Part shown: positions 10,596 to 18,331 of the stretch, in pieces
How the letters are laid out: every line of letters begins with the position of its first letter
Position numbering within the stretch: position 1 is the first letter of the stretch
From: Chara braunii
Lineage: Eukaryota; Streptophyta; Charophyceae; Charales; Characeae
NCBI GenBank assembly: GCA_003427395.1
Contig: BFEA01000762.1
Coordinates: 552,167 to 578,126, forward strand
Length of the DNA: 25,960 bases
Direction of reading: 5' to 3'
The notes under the pieces: model-generated
What the model was told of the DNA's origin: nothing
Databases searched by the model: none
What the model saw: the letters and a program-made list of their open reading frames with translations, nothing else
Made by a program: the position numbers and the translations under genes

Positions 10596-10724
10596 GTACT
10601 CGATATCACTATTAGCTTTCGTAGCATCACTAACACCATCACAAGAGCGAGATTCATGCATGCATATGCCTCTGGTGCCGACGACTACCACAAGCTCGGT
10701 CAATCGTTAGAAGAGCACCCACCT

Positions 10725-10986
10725 TTCCCAAAAAAAAAGAAAAAAAAAAGAAAAGTACGATGGCGGACAAAAAAAAAAAAAAAATATTGAAAATGATCAA
10801 CTCGGATTGAAAAAAGATTAAAAAACAAAGGAAAAAAAACGAGTCCACTGGAATTTCCCAGCTGCTTCTGATATCATGACTACGAATTAATTTCGTCGCT
10901 AGAACCCCCCCACACCACCCCTTTCCCCACCCCACTATATCGTCTATTACTCTTTCTTCAAAAAACAAACAAACAAACAAACAAAC

Positions 10987-11019
<33 letters not shown>

Positions 11020-11130
11020 ACCCCACTATATCGTCTACTACTTTTTCTTAAAAAAAAAAAGGTTACGCAGCTATATTTAAAAAACAAAAGCAAAAAAAAA
11101 AAAAAAGCTATATTCCTCTCTCCATTTCGC
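10725..11130. repeat. A-rich low-complexity tracts
   Basis: Several A runs are separated by short unique pieces. The segment CACCCCACTATATCGTCTA(T/C)TAC occurs twice (about 10928 and 11020), followed each time by an A-rich run, which suggests a local duplication. No gene. Confidence 0.75.
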
Positions 11131-11146
11131 AACACACTCTTTCGTC

Positions 11147-11225
11147 GTCCTTGGGGACAATTGGAACGATAAAGAGAACCCTCTAGAGAACACTTTTTAG
11201 CGTGTCCCCTGCGCAAGGACGGACA
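11147..11225 (+). pseudogene. U6 snRNA-like fragment, rearranged
   Basis: GTCCTTGGGGACA is followed by ATTGGAACGATAAAGAGAA, about 28 unrelated bases, and then CCCCTGCGCAAGGACGGAC. These are the 5' stem, ACAGAGA-region and 3' stem segments of U6 in order, with the segment carrying the AGC triad replaced. An A-rich run follows, as at the copy at 5890. Confidence 0.65.
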
Positions 11226-11430
11226 AAAAAAAGGGAAAGACGAAAAAAAAAGAAAAACCACAACGCTTTCCTCCCGTTTCTTCTTTGCGTTTTCTTTGTT
11301 TTTGGTCCTCCGTTTCGTTTTTTTATCCCCCCCCCCCGTCCCCCCCTTTTTTTAGGAAGGGCGACGCCCTTGAGATTTCATCATCATTGAGCTGACCGTC
11401 CCCCCCCCAAGTAATTCAGAACTCAACTAG

Positions 11431-11527
11431 TATTTTACTCTCACTGGTCATCTGATTGTACCTGGATTTGAACTTGGGTCTGATTCACATGTCAACAGTT
11501 CGTGGGTGTACCAACTGAGCTAGGCCC
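11431..11527 (-). mobile_element. tRNA-derived SINE copy
   Basis: Read on the minus strand it starts GGGCCTAGCTCAGTTGGTAC, a good Pol III A box. It continues with ACCCACGAACTGTTGACATG, then AAGTTCAAATCC as a B box, then CAGGTACAATCAGATGACC and GAGTAAAAT. It is too worn for a functional tRNA, and it matches the copies at 7708 and 22498 beyond the tRNA-like part. Confidence 0.75.
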
Positions 11528-11642
11528 GCTGGTACTGCTCCTCCGTTCCTCGAGGAGGACAGATATTAAACACTATCATTCCACCATTTCGTTATCTCCC
11601 CTTGGAATACAACACCATTGTCTGCTTAAAATTACAACCACC

Positions 11643-11644
<2 letters not shown>

Positions 11645-11712
<68 letters not shown>

Positions 11713-11772
11713 NNNNNNNNNNNNNNNNNNNNNNNNNNNNNNNNNNNNNNNNNNNNNNNNNNNNNNNNNNNN

Positions 11773-11862
<90 letters not shown>
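11645..11862. repeat. (CT)n and (CA)n microsatellite with assembly gap
   Basis: A pure CT dinucleotide run is broken by a 60-base N gap (11713-11772). It then continues as CT and switches to CA at about 11820. The true length is unknown. Confidence 0.97.
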
Positions 11863-11863
<1 letters not shown>

Positions 11864-12174
11864 TTTCTGGTTAAACGGTCATTTTGCCTCAACATGACGA
11901 ACGGTCTTCTCGTAGCCCGAAGTACATACTACATTAATTAACCGGTAGGATAACACTGGGAAAAAAAAAGAAAAGAAAAGGCATCGCAACTCACACAGTC
12001 GCAAATGGATTCAAAGAGCTCGCTACCCTCTCTCCCATACTACACAGCTTAACAAGAGTTTAAAAAAAAAAAAAAAAGTCTTCTTCTTTTTCTTCGTCAT
12101 CATCATCTTCTTCTTTCTTCACTACTAATTGCTCCATTGCAAGAGATGTTGCAACGCAAAAGCCTCTGGAAGTC

Positions 12175-13060
12175 GCCGTTGCCATCGCAATGATTCAGCG
12201 TCCGCCATCATCCATCTTCACGAGTCATGAGCTCGTCCACGTCCCCTTGTTCGACACCTTTCTCTCCCACACTACATACAAAGCTAAAAAAAGATCTCAA
12301 ACAAATTGAAAACAAACTAACAAAAAACAATTATCTTTAAGAAAAGGGAAAAAAAAAAGCGCTCTTCCTTCCTTCCTTCGTTATAACAACAAGGTCGCTC
12401 CGCGAGATCTCGCTACTCTCGATCCTTCTCTATCCTTCTCTATCCTTCTCTATCCTTCTCTATAACTCCTCTTCTTCCTTCTTTGGTACAGCAAGGTCGC
12501 TCCCATTGAGCATCAACGTCCGCCATCTTCCTGACCTCGTCCACGTCCCCTTGTTCGACACCTTTCTCTCTCTCTCACATACTGCAACTCTCAAAACAAA
12601 CCAAAAAAAAAACGCTTCTCCTCCTCCTCCTCCTCCTCCTCCTCCTCCTCCTCCTCCCTATCCTCCTCCTTCTCGTTCTTCTCCTTCCTTTTATCGACTA
12701 CATAGCCGCCGCTCCGAGAGATTTCGCAAACTCCTTCAAGTCGATATAGCCATCGCCATCTTCATGAGCTCGTCCACGTCCTTGTTCGACACCTTTCGCT
12801 CCCATAATCCACCCTCCCCTCCCCCACCAAAAAAACGCTTCTTCTCCTCCTCCTCCTCCTCCTCCTCCTCCCCCTTCTCCTCCTTCTTCTTCTTACTTGT
12901 ATTGACTACATGCATTGGTCGTTCCGACAGATTTTCCGCATTGCCAAGCGCCTTGAAGTCGACATAGCCATCGCCATCGATGTCCGCCATCTTCCTGACC
13001 TCGTCCACGTCCCCTTGTTCGACACCTTTCTCTCTCTCTCACATACTGCAACTCCCAAAA
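12175..13060 (-). repeat. Decayed tandem copies of the last calmodulin EF-hand
   Basis: At least four blocks resemble the 3' end of the calmodulin gene just upstream (minus-strand sense): about 12905-13045, 12704-12812, 12507-12595 and 12175-12290, with a short tail fragment near 12383. Each contains the stretch GTGTCGAACAAG, GACGTGGACGAG and ATGGCG. The first also encodes DIDGDGYVDFK, a full EF-hand loop. Spacing is about 230-300 bp, and each block is followed by GGA/GAA-type microsatellite as in the gene itself. Frames are broken by small indels, so these are pseudo-copies. Two blocks are preceded on the minus strand by a T-rich run and TTGCAG, which resembles a 3' splice site. Confidence 0.8.
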
Positions 13061-13156
13061 CAGAACCCAAAAAAAAAAGCTCCTTCTCCTCCTCCTCCTT
13101 CTTCTTCTTCTCCTTCTTCTTCTTCTTCTTCTTCTTCTTCTTCTTCCTTTTATCGA

Positions 13157-13612
13157 CTACATAGTCGCTCCGAGAGATTTGGCGAACTCCTTGAAGTCGA
13201 CGTAGCCATCGCCATCGACGTCCGCCATCTTCATGAGCTCGTCGACGTCTTTGCCCGTCACTCTCTCTCCCATGCTCACGAGCACTTCCCTGACCTCCTT
13301 GGCGGTAATTTTGCCATCGCCGCTCTTGTCGAAGATCTTGAAGGACTCGAGAAGCTGCTGCTCCGTCGACATCGCCATCGCCTTCAGCTGTCTCTCCATC
13401 AACCGGATGAACTCGTTCCACTCCACGGAATGGGAATCGTCGGCGTCGGCTTCCTTTACCAGCGCCTCCACGTCAGCGTCAGACGCCTTGACGCCCATGG
13501 ACTTCATGATGTTGCCCAGCTCGGAGGTAGTCACCTTCCCATTATTGTCCTTGTCGAACAGGTCGAAAACTTCGCGGAAGTCCTTCAGCTGGCTCTCAGA
13601 AAGCGACGCCAT
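13157..13612 (-). CDS. Calmodulin-like EF-hand calcium sensor
   Basis: The gene encodes 151 residues, close to the 149 of classical calmodulin, with four EF-hands: loops at 20-31 (DKDNNGKVTTSE), 56-67, 95-106 and 131-142 (DVDGDGYVDFKE). Loops 1, 3 and 4 keep the Ca2+-binding pattern with Glu at position 12. Loop 2 has His61 where Gly is expected at position 6, so it probably binds weakly or not at all. Sequence differences and the GATM C-terminus mark it as a calmodulin-like (CML) protein rather than strict calmodulin. Such proteins bind Ca2+ in the cytosol or nucleus and pass the signal to target proteins. MASLSESQLKDF is chosen as the start because it matches the family's N terminus. The frame stays open upstream to 13771 through a repetitive Arg/Pro-rich stretch, more likely 5' UTR than an N-terminal extension. 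No intron is needed. A CAAT or TATA box cannot be picked with confidence. Confidence 0.92.
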   Translation of the reverse strand: MASLSESQLKDFREVFDLFDKDNNGKVTTSELGNIMKSMGVKASDADVEALVKEADADDSHSVEWNEFIRLMERQLKAMAMSTEQQLLESFKIFDKSGDGKITAKEVREVLVSMGERVTGKDVDELMKMADVDGDGYVDFKEFAKSLGATM

Positions 13613-13627
13613 GACGACTAAGGGAAA

Positions 13628-13730
13628 TCGGCGAAGCTTCGGCCGAGGTTTCGGGCGAAGTTTCGGGCGAAGTTTCGGGCGAAGTTTCAGGCGATGGTGT
13701 CGGCGATGGTGTCGGCGATGGCGAAGAAGA
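13628..13730. repeat. 12-bp tandem repeats upstream of calmodulin-like gene
   Basis: Units of TTTCGGGCGAAG repeat about four times, followed by GGCGATGGTGTC units. They lie 15-120 bp before the start codon, in the presumed 5' UTR or promoter. Read in frame with the gene they would encode Lys/Arg/Pro/Leu repeats. Confidence 0.8.
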
Positions 13731-13892
13731 AGAGGCGAAGAGGGATAAGGAGGAAGACGAAGATATGGCAAAGAAGAGGGGGAGGGGAGGGGAGATAAAC
13801 GGTGAGGGGAAAAGGAGTGAGCGGGGGGGCAATTCGAAAAACGAGGGTTAACGTAAAGGCGAGGGGCAGGGGGTTACGAAAGGGGGTACAAT

Positions 13893-13914
13893 AATTGGGC
13901 CCCTGCGCAAGCAA
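13893..13914 (+). pseudogene. Short U6 snRNA-like fragment
   Basis: AATTGGGCCCCTGCGCAAG joins the AATTGG and GCCCCTGCGCAAG parts of U6 with the middle missing. It is short, and accepted only because two longer U6 copies lie in the same window. Confidence 0.4.
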
Positions 13915-13949
13915 GTGGATTAACGAAACACCTAACCAGTGAATAAGGA

Positions 13950-14017
13950 CATATATATGTATATATTCAGAGAGAGGGGGAGAGACATGTATATATATAA
14001 AGATATATATAATATAA

Positions 14018-14052
<35 letters not shown>

Positions 14053-14220
14053 ATTGATTTCATCCTACGCATGTATCTATCCATGTGATTACGGCTATAC
14101 TCAGTTCAGAGACAATATATATATATATATCGTCACAAAATTCAGAGACAATATATATATATATATATATTTTTTTTACTTTTTCGGGAAAAGAGACAAT
14201 ATATAGATTGTATATATCGT
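13950..14220. repeat. (TA)n-rich region
   Basis: Several TA dinucleotide runs (for example 13984-14050, 14115-14130, 14152-14170) lie among AT-rich sequence. A segment with AGAGACAATATATA recurs three times. No gene. Confidence 0.9.
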
Positions 14221-14279
14221 CAAACAGAGCTGCTCGGTGAGCCGTAGGCAGAGAGAGGGAGCAGAGGACAACAAACGAG

Positions 14280-14335
14280 GAGCTGTGACAAACTGTTTCG
14301 TCGGAGTTTCACTGACTCATCAGGAAGCTGAACCC
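14280..14335 (-). ncRNA. Hammerhead-ribozyme-like motif
   Basis: The minus strand carries CTGATGA (14317-14323), then GTC AGT GAA ACT CC GAC, which folds as stem II, then GAAAC (14295-14299). This is the complete conserved hammerhead core in the right order. A two-pair stem III with a short loop and a GTC cleavage triplet (14287-14289) can follow. Stem I pairs only partly (four pairs after two mismatches next to the core). Minimal type I hammerheads with very short stem III occur in Penelope-like and other eukaryotic retroelements. This copy may be worn and inactive. Confidence 0.5.
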
Positions 14336-14484
14336 ACACCACCGTCGAAATGAAAAACGAACGAATGCATCTTCTCGCGGACGAGGGCAAGATGCATCCG
14401 TTACTATGAAGAGCAATGGATGCATCTTACCACTTTCTGCGGCAGATGCATTCCTTCTGTTTTCGTTTCGACAGTGGTGTTGCG
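14335..14484. mobile_element. Foldback element of about 150 bp
   Basis: The left arm (CACACCACCGTCGAAA, then GAATGCATCT) and the right arm (AGATGCATTC, then TTTCGACAGTGGTG) are inverted repeats. A second inner GATGCATC pair makes the middle palindromic as well. It has no coding content. The left arm abuts the hammerhead-like motif. Confidence 0.65.
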
Positions 14485-15090
14485 ACGCCCATATATATGT
14501 AATGTATGTATATAAATCTATGTGCATTATTTGTGTGACTAAATATAGATATGTATATGTATATATCTTTTTTTTTTTTCTTTTTTTTTTTTTATTGGGG
14601 TGATCACAACTGTCTATATTCTTCTCTCACCTTCTGTTCGTTTTACCTTCCACTACCTACTCCTAAGACTATCTAGAGGGGACCCCTGCAAGCATAGTTT
14701 TCCTCTCTCTGTGAAGGGGAGATTTCATGTTGCCCCTTGCCCCTCTGCCTCTCTGCCTACGGTTTACCGGGCAGATCTGTTTGACGATATATATGTATAT
14801 AAAAGGTACGTAGATTTATATACATATACATGTAGCGGTGCGACGCTGTGCGACGCGGTGCGGTCGCCGCTGCTCATGCGCTCGCGGTGCTCGCGGGCAT
14901 CGAACCGGTACCGTGTTGTTTTATTTCTTTTAATTTTTTTTTGGGGTGGTGGTGGGGGGCGGGGGGGGGAGGTCGTTTAAAATTCGATTTTCACGGGTGC
15001 GTTTCGTCTCCGATTTCCTCGTTGGGCATTGCGCACGCAAAGAATTTGGCTCGAAATCGGGCTCGGTTCGATATTTAGCACGAAGTCTGC
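14485..15090. other. No gene recognised
   Basis: TA/TG-rich sequence with T runs near 14570-14595, followed by mixed sequence and a G-rich run near 14942-14970. No domain, RNA gene or repeat family recognised. Open frames here are short and of biased composition. Confidence 0.5.
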
Positions 15091-15199
15091 CTTCGCTTGC
15101 ACTCCAATAGAACGTACGTACAATATCGCCGCATCTGGACTGAAACTTGCACCAAATACAGCTAGGATGACTAATGCTCTATTTTGGGGAAGACGCGTA
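15091..15199. mobile_element. 109-bp foldback element, copy 5, diverged
   Basis: TTGCACTCCAATAGAACG on the left and CTCTATTTTGGGGAAGACGCGTA on the right match the termini of the 109-bp family. The core has GCCGCATCTGGACTGAAA and GCACCAAATACAGC. The right TA is at 15198-15199. The left TA is mutated, but the length fits 109 bp. Confidence 0.65.
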
Positions 15200-15315
15200 C
15201 TAAGTTCGCCAGTTGGGGAGGTGTAATCATTGCGCTGAAGCCGCTGGATTCTCCATAGGATTTTTTTTCTTTTTTTCTTTTTTTTTCCTTTCTTTTTTCG
15301 CTCATCATAGATTGT

Positions 15316-15964
15316 GGGGCTCGCCACACCTATCCCCAAAACTCCTTTTTCTTGGAGAGCGCTCTCCAACGCGGAAGTTGGCGAAAATCCCTTCCCGAGG
15401 CTTCCTCGCCACACTGCACTCTCCAATGAATTTTTGGAGAGCCCTCTCCAAAGCGGAAGTTGGCGAAAATCCCTTCCCGAGGCGTCCTCGCCACACTGCA
15501 CTCTCCAATGAATTTTTGGAGAGCGCTCTCCAACGCGGAAGTTGGCAAAAATCCCTTGGGGAGGTGTCTTCGCCACACTGCACTCTCCAGGGTAGAGCGA
15601 AATCTCGCACGCACAAGACCGGGATCCTCGACTGTGTACATTACGCGACGGGGCTGGCGTGGTCCCAAGGCACCTCCACGGTTGGAGAGCGCTCTCTAAC
15701 CGTACACGACACGACAAATTGCAGGCCCCAGACACTTGTCTGTCGAGGCACACTCGCGAGTTTCGGGTGGGTTTGGGTTGTCCTTCGGAGCGCTCTCCAA
15801 ACGAGCGTGTGTGCAGGCGGGCGGNGGGTCGAATTTGGAGAACGCTCTCCAAACCCGCCTTCTGACAGCTCTCCAAAAAAAAATTGACGGCCACTTTCGG
15901 GAGTGGGTGTGGCGGTGATCCCGCTCTCCAAAACCCGGTTTTCGGGATAGGTGTGGCAAGCCCC
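15316..15964. mobile_element. TIR element A with internal 82-bp repeats
   Basis: The termini are inverted repeats: GGGGCTCGCCACACCTATCC on the left and its near-perfect reverse complement on the right, flanked by TGT on both sides (15313-15315 and 15965-15967). It is 649 bp long and has no transposase. The interior carries three tandem 82-bp units and several TTGGAGAGCGCTCTCCAA-type palindromes. It is a non-autonomous DNA element. The 3-bp target duplication and GGGNCTC end group it with elements B, C and D. Confidence 0.8.
15354..15599. repeat. Three tandem 82-bp units
   Basis: The units start at 15354, 15436 and 15518. Each runs from the GGAGAGCGCTCTCC palindrome through AAGTTGGCGAAAATCCC to CTCGCCACACTGCACTCTCC. 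The last part resembles the element's own terminal repeat, so the array repeats TIR-like sequence inside the element. Confidence 0.92.
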
Positions 15965-16062
15965 TGTGTTCTACGCTGGTTTCGGAAAACGGCCGCGGTG
16001 GCTGTACTGTCCATTCTCCAAACGTATCTGGAGTTGGTGGCGGCAGCACTGGGAGTATCTTA

Positions 16063-16568
16063 GGGTCTCGCTCCACTACTGTCCGCTGTACAATTTTCCG
16101 GACAGTTCACGGACAGCAGTCAGAGAGTTCAAAATCTGGAAAACGCGGCATTGCTGCACTTATCGTCTGCTGTCCACCTCTCAAATTCGTGAGTTCACTA
16201 CGGACGCAGTGATAGAACTACAAGACAGGGCGTCCAAAGGATTTTGGGCCTCGCTGCACTACTCTCGACATGCACAAAAGACAAAAATCTAGGCGGTGTA
16301 TCTTTCCATATTCTAGCGGAAGATTCACTCTCGTTTTGCACATTTCGAGAGTAGTGCAGGGAGGCCCTTTGTCCGCCCGGACTCTAGGTGCACTCTCCAA
16401 ATTCGGGTCCTCACGGTGAGTCCCTTGGAGGACTTTCCACTGAACGAATTTTGCAGGCTGGGAGTTCTAAGAACTGTCCAAGCCATTTTGCACATGTACA
16501 GTGGACAGTAAGTGGAGCGAAGTACGACTGTCCTTTTTTGTACAGTGGACAGTAGTGGAGCGAGACCC
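16063..16568. mobile_element. TIR element B inserted in LINE, TSD TTA
   Basis: The terminal inverted repeat is GGGTCTCGCTCCACTACTGT, continuing CC(A/G)CTGTACAA at both ends. It is flanked by TTA at 16060-16062 and 16569-16571. It is 506 bp with no transposase. Excision in silico restores the LINE reading frame. TTA duplications and a GGG start resemble PIF/Harbinger MITEs. Confidence 0.87.
16246..16367. mobile_element. Nested TIR element C inside element B
   Basis: The ends are GGGCCTCGCTGCACTACTCT and its near-complement, flanked by TTT on both sides (16243-16245 and 16368-16370). It is 122 bp. The flanks inside B are also partly inverted, so it could be the palindromic core of B rather than a separate insertion. 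Confidence 0.55.
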
Positions 16569-16942
16569 TTAATCTTTCCAATATGGAATGGTCCGATGAC
16601 TACATTCTCGATGGTGTTCCAGAAAGGTGGACCGTGGCAGACGTGGCGGCCATCTACCTGGCTCAAGTGTTCAGGGCAGTTCTGCTTCAGCTAATTTGGG
16701 AATAAAGAAACAGCCATGTCTTTTGCCAGGAACTGATTCCGCACACAGTTTTGAAGACTCAGATTAAGGCCCATCTCAGGCCGTGCATATGGTCGGATTG
16801 GCACAGAAATGCCAAGTCAGGCTCCTCTAGGGCAGGAAAGAATTGGTTCTGGAAAACATGGGGCTACAAAGGAAGGCTGGTGTTACCGGATGCGATGGGC
16901 AACCCGTCCGTCACTACTTGGTTAACTTTGGAGCCGCTGTAG

Positions 16943-17256
16943 GCCCAACAACGTTGTTTTGTTCATTATGTGGGTGAATCCCCCCAGATAGGCTGACCTG
17001 GGATTAGCAGGTTCAGCCCCTTCTTTTGCATGAGCTTCAAGAATTACTTTGGGAAGTTTTATTCGGATGGGACGCTGGACCCGGTTTCCAGCAGCAGTAT
17101 TGATAGATCTTTAGCAGCTGGTTTTTCATCTGAGCCTGTGCTCGTAAACGAAACTGGCTGATGCTGCCAGGATAACTCCGGGTGGAATTGTGAGGTCACC
17201 GGCCTCTTTACTATGGTTGCAATAAAATTCTGAGAACTTTCAAAAAAAAAAAAAAA
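16943..17256 (+). mobile_element. 3' UTR and poly(A) tail of second LINE family
   Basis: The region runs from the LINE stop to an A run at about 17241-17256. It contains GCTGGACCCGGTTTCCAGC (17069-17093 with flanks), CTGCCAGGATAACTCCGGGT and GAATTGTGAGGTCACCGGCC. The A tail and the repeat of the same modules downstream mark it as a LINE 3' end. Confidence 0.75.
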
Positions 17257-17276
17257 ACGGCCGCGGGCCCCTTTTA

Positions 17277-17550
17277 CTAGAGCTTCACGGTTTATTTTGG
17301 AAAGTTTTTGGATCTAATAGGGGACGCTGGACCGCGTTTCCAGCAGTAGAATAGAGAGATCTTGAGCAGTGGGTGGTTCTTCGAGCCTGGCTCCTAAGAG
17401 AAACGGGCTGAGGCTGCCAGGATAACTCCGGGTCGATTTTTTTATTTTTATTTTTTTACATCTGGGTCGAATTGTGAGGTCCCCGGCCTCGTCCCATTGT
17501 TTTCTTATAATACATAGTGAAGCTTTCCAAAAAAAAAAAAAAAAAAAAAA
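17277..17550 (+). mobile_element. Second copy of LINE 3' tail with poly(A)
   Basis: The same modules repeat in order: AGCTTCACGG, GGGGACGCTGG, CCAGGATAACTCCGGGTCGA, GAATTGTGAGGTCCCCGGCC and a closing A run (17529-17550). A T/A-rich insertion of about 25 bases near 17440, followed by a repeat of the GGGTCGA flank, separates two modules. It is a tail-only copy, 5'-truncated within the 3' UTR. Confidence 0.75.
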
Positions 17551-17800
17551 GGCCCGGCCTAACTCAGTTGGTAAGGCTCGCAAGTGACATTCAGGAGGTC
17601 ATGGGTTCAATCCCCACTGGCCTCATGGACCTTCCTGGGCATGTGTGGCACCCGCCACCTAGAGATGTGGGACTTACCTGTGGCTTGTGCGCGCATGTTG
17701 CGGTACCTGCTGCGCCTGACCAATTTTTGTAGGGGTCCGGTCCCCTTGCTGATGTTCTGATCGGAATTGAGCAGAGTCTGCTGGAAAAAAAGAAGAAGAG
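17551..17800 (+). mobile_element. tRNA-derived SINE, second type
   Basis: It starts directly after a poly(A) run with GGCCCGGCCTAACTCAGTTGGTA (A box) and has ATGGGTTCAATCCCC (B box) 40 bases later. An unrelated body follows, with an A/G-rich end near 17783-17802. CGGAATTGAGCAGAGTCTGC near 17761 returns near 17822 just past that tail, so a duplication of the end or a second partial copy is likely. Confidence 0.7.
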
Positions 17801-18289
17801 ATAGACCACTGGATCCTCCGATCGGCATTGAGCAGAGTCTGCTGATGTTCGTAGGGAAGGGGACCTGAGGGGAGGGACAGGGATTGGTGCTGTTGGCATG
17901 GCCCCTGATGCTACGGGATGTCCCCTTCCCTAAGCCGGTACCGCCCACCTGCAGGTCGGGAGCAGCCCCCGCATGTTCTCTCGTGAACACGGTTCTGGCT
18001 GCTACGGGGTTCCCGGTATGCCCACAATTAGGAGTAGTTGTAGGTAGGTAATTTGAGGTGAAACTGAGAGAAGAATAAACCACCAGTACCTTTGAAGGTT
18101 CGAAAATACTCGGCCTCCGACCTTTCAGGAGGCCGAAACGAAACGACAACTGCCTATCAGATTTATCAACGGCAGGCTCGGACTCCTAAAAGTTCGGGTG
18201 CTGGCCACGACTTGTCGAAAATAGGCTCGGAGGTACTGGTGAAAAAGAGATAAAAAAGAGGAAAGAAAAGAAAACGGCCGCGGAGGGGA
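17801..18289. other. No gene recognised
   Basis: GC-mixed sequence with the repeated CGGCATTGAGCAGAGTCTGC near 17822. A paired GGTCGGAG and CCTCCGACC with an AGGAGGCCGA stretch lies near 18112-18135. No domain or RNA gene recognised. Confidence 0.5.
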
Positions 18290-18331
18290 AGGAATGGACC
18301 AATAAGCAGATAAGAAATTCAGTGAAACAGT

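Larger units (their letters stand above)
15965..16942 (+). pseudogene. Second LINE family, ORF2 C-terminal fragment, interrupted
   Basis: The plus strand reads through a zf-RVT tail: CPFSKRIWSWW near 16010, then (after element B at 16063-16568) DGVPERWTV, IPHTVLKTQIK and NWFWKTWGYKG, ending with a TAG at about 16940. Removing B and one TTA copy rejoins the frame. A single in-frame TAA sits in IWE-stop-RNSHVF near 16700, where such elements have an Arg or Gln. The RT and endonuclease are absent, so the copy is 5'-truncated, with element A just upstream. The protein differs clearly from the first LINE, so it is another family. Confidence 0.75.

Noticed and set aside
11502-11897. Frames across the CT/CA microsatellite
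   Set aside because: They run through dinucleotide repeat and a 60-base N gap, so they are not genes.
13613-13771. N-terminal extension of the calmodulin-like protein
   Set aside because: The in-frame upstream codons come from 12-bp repeats, and the MASLSESQ start fits the family's usual length.
15354-15599. CRISPR-like regular repeats
   Set aside because: The 82-bp units are contiguous tandem copies without unique spacers, and the context is eukaryotic and inside a TIR element.
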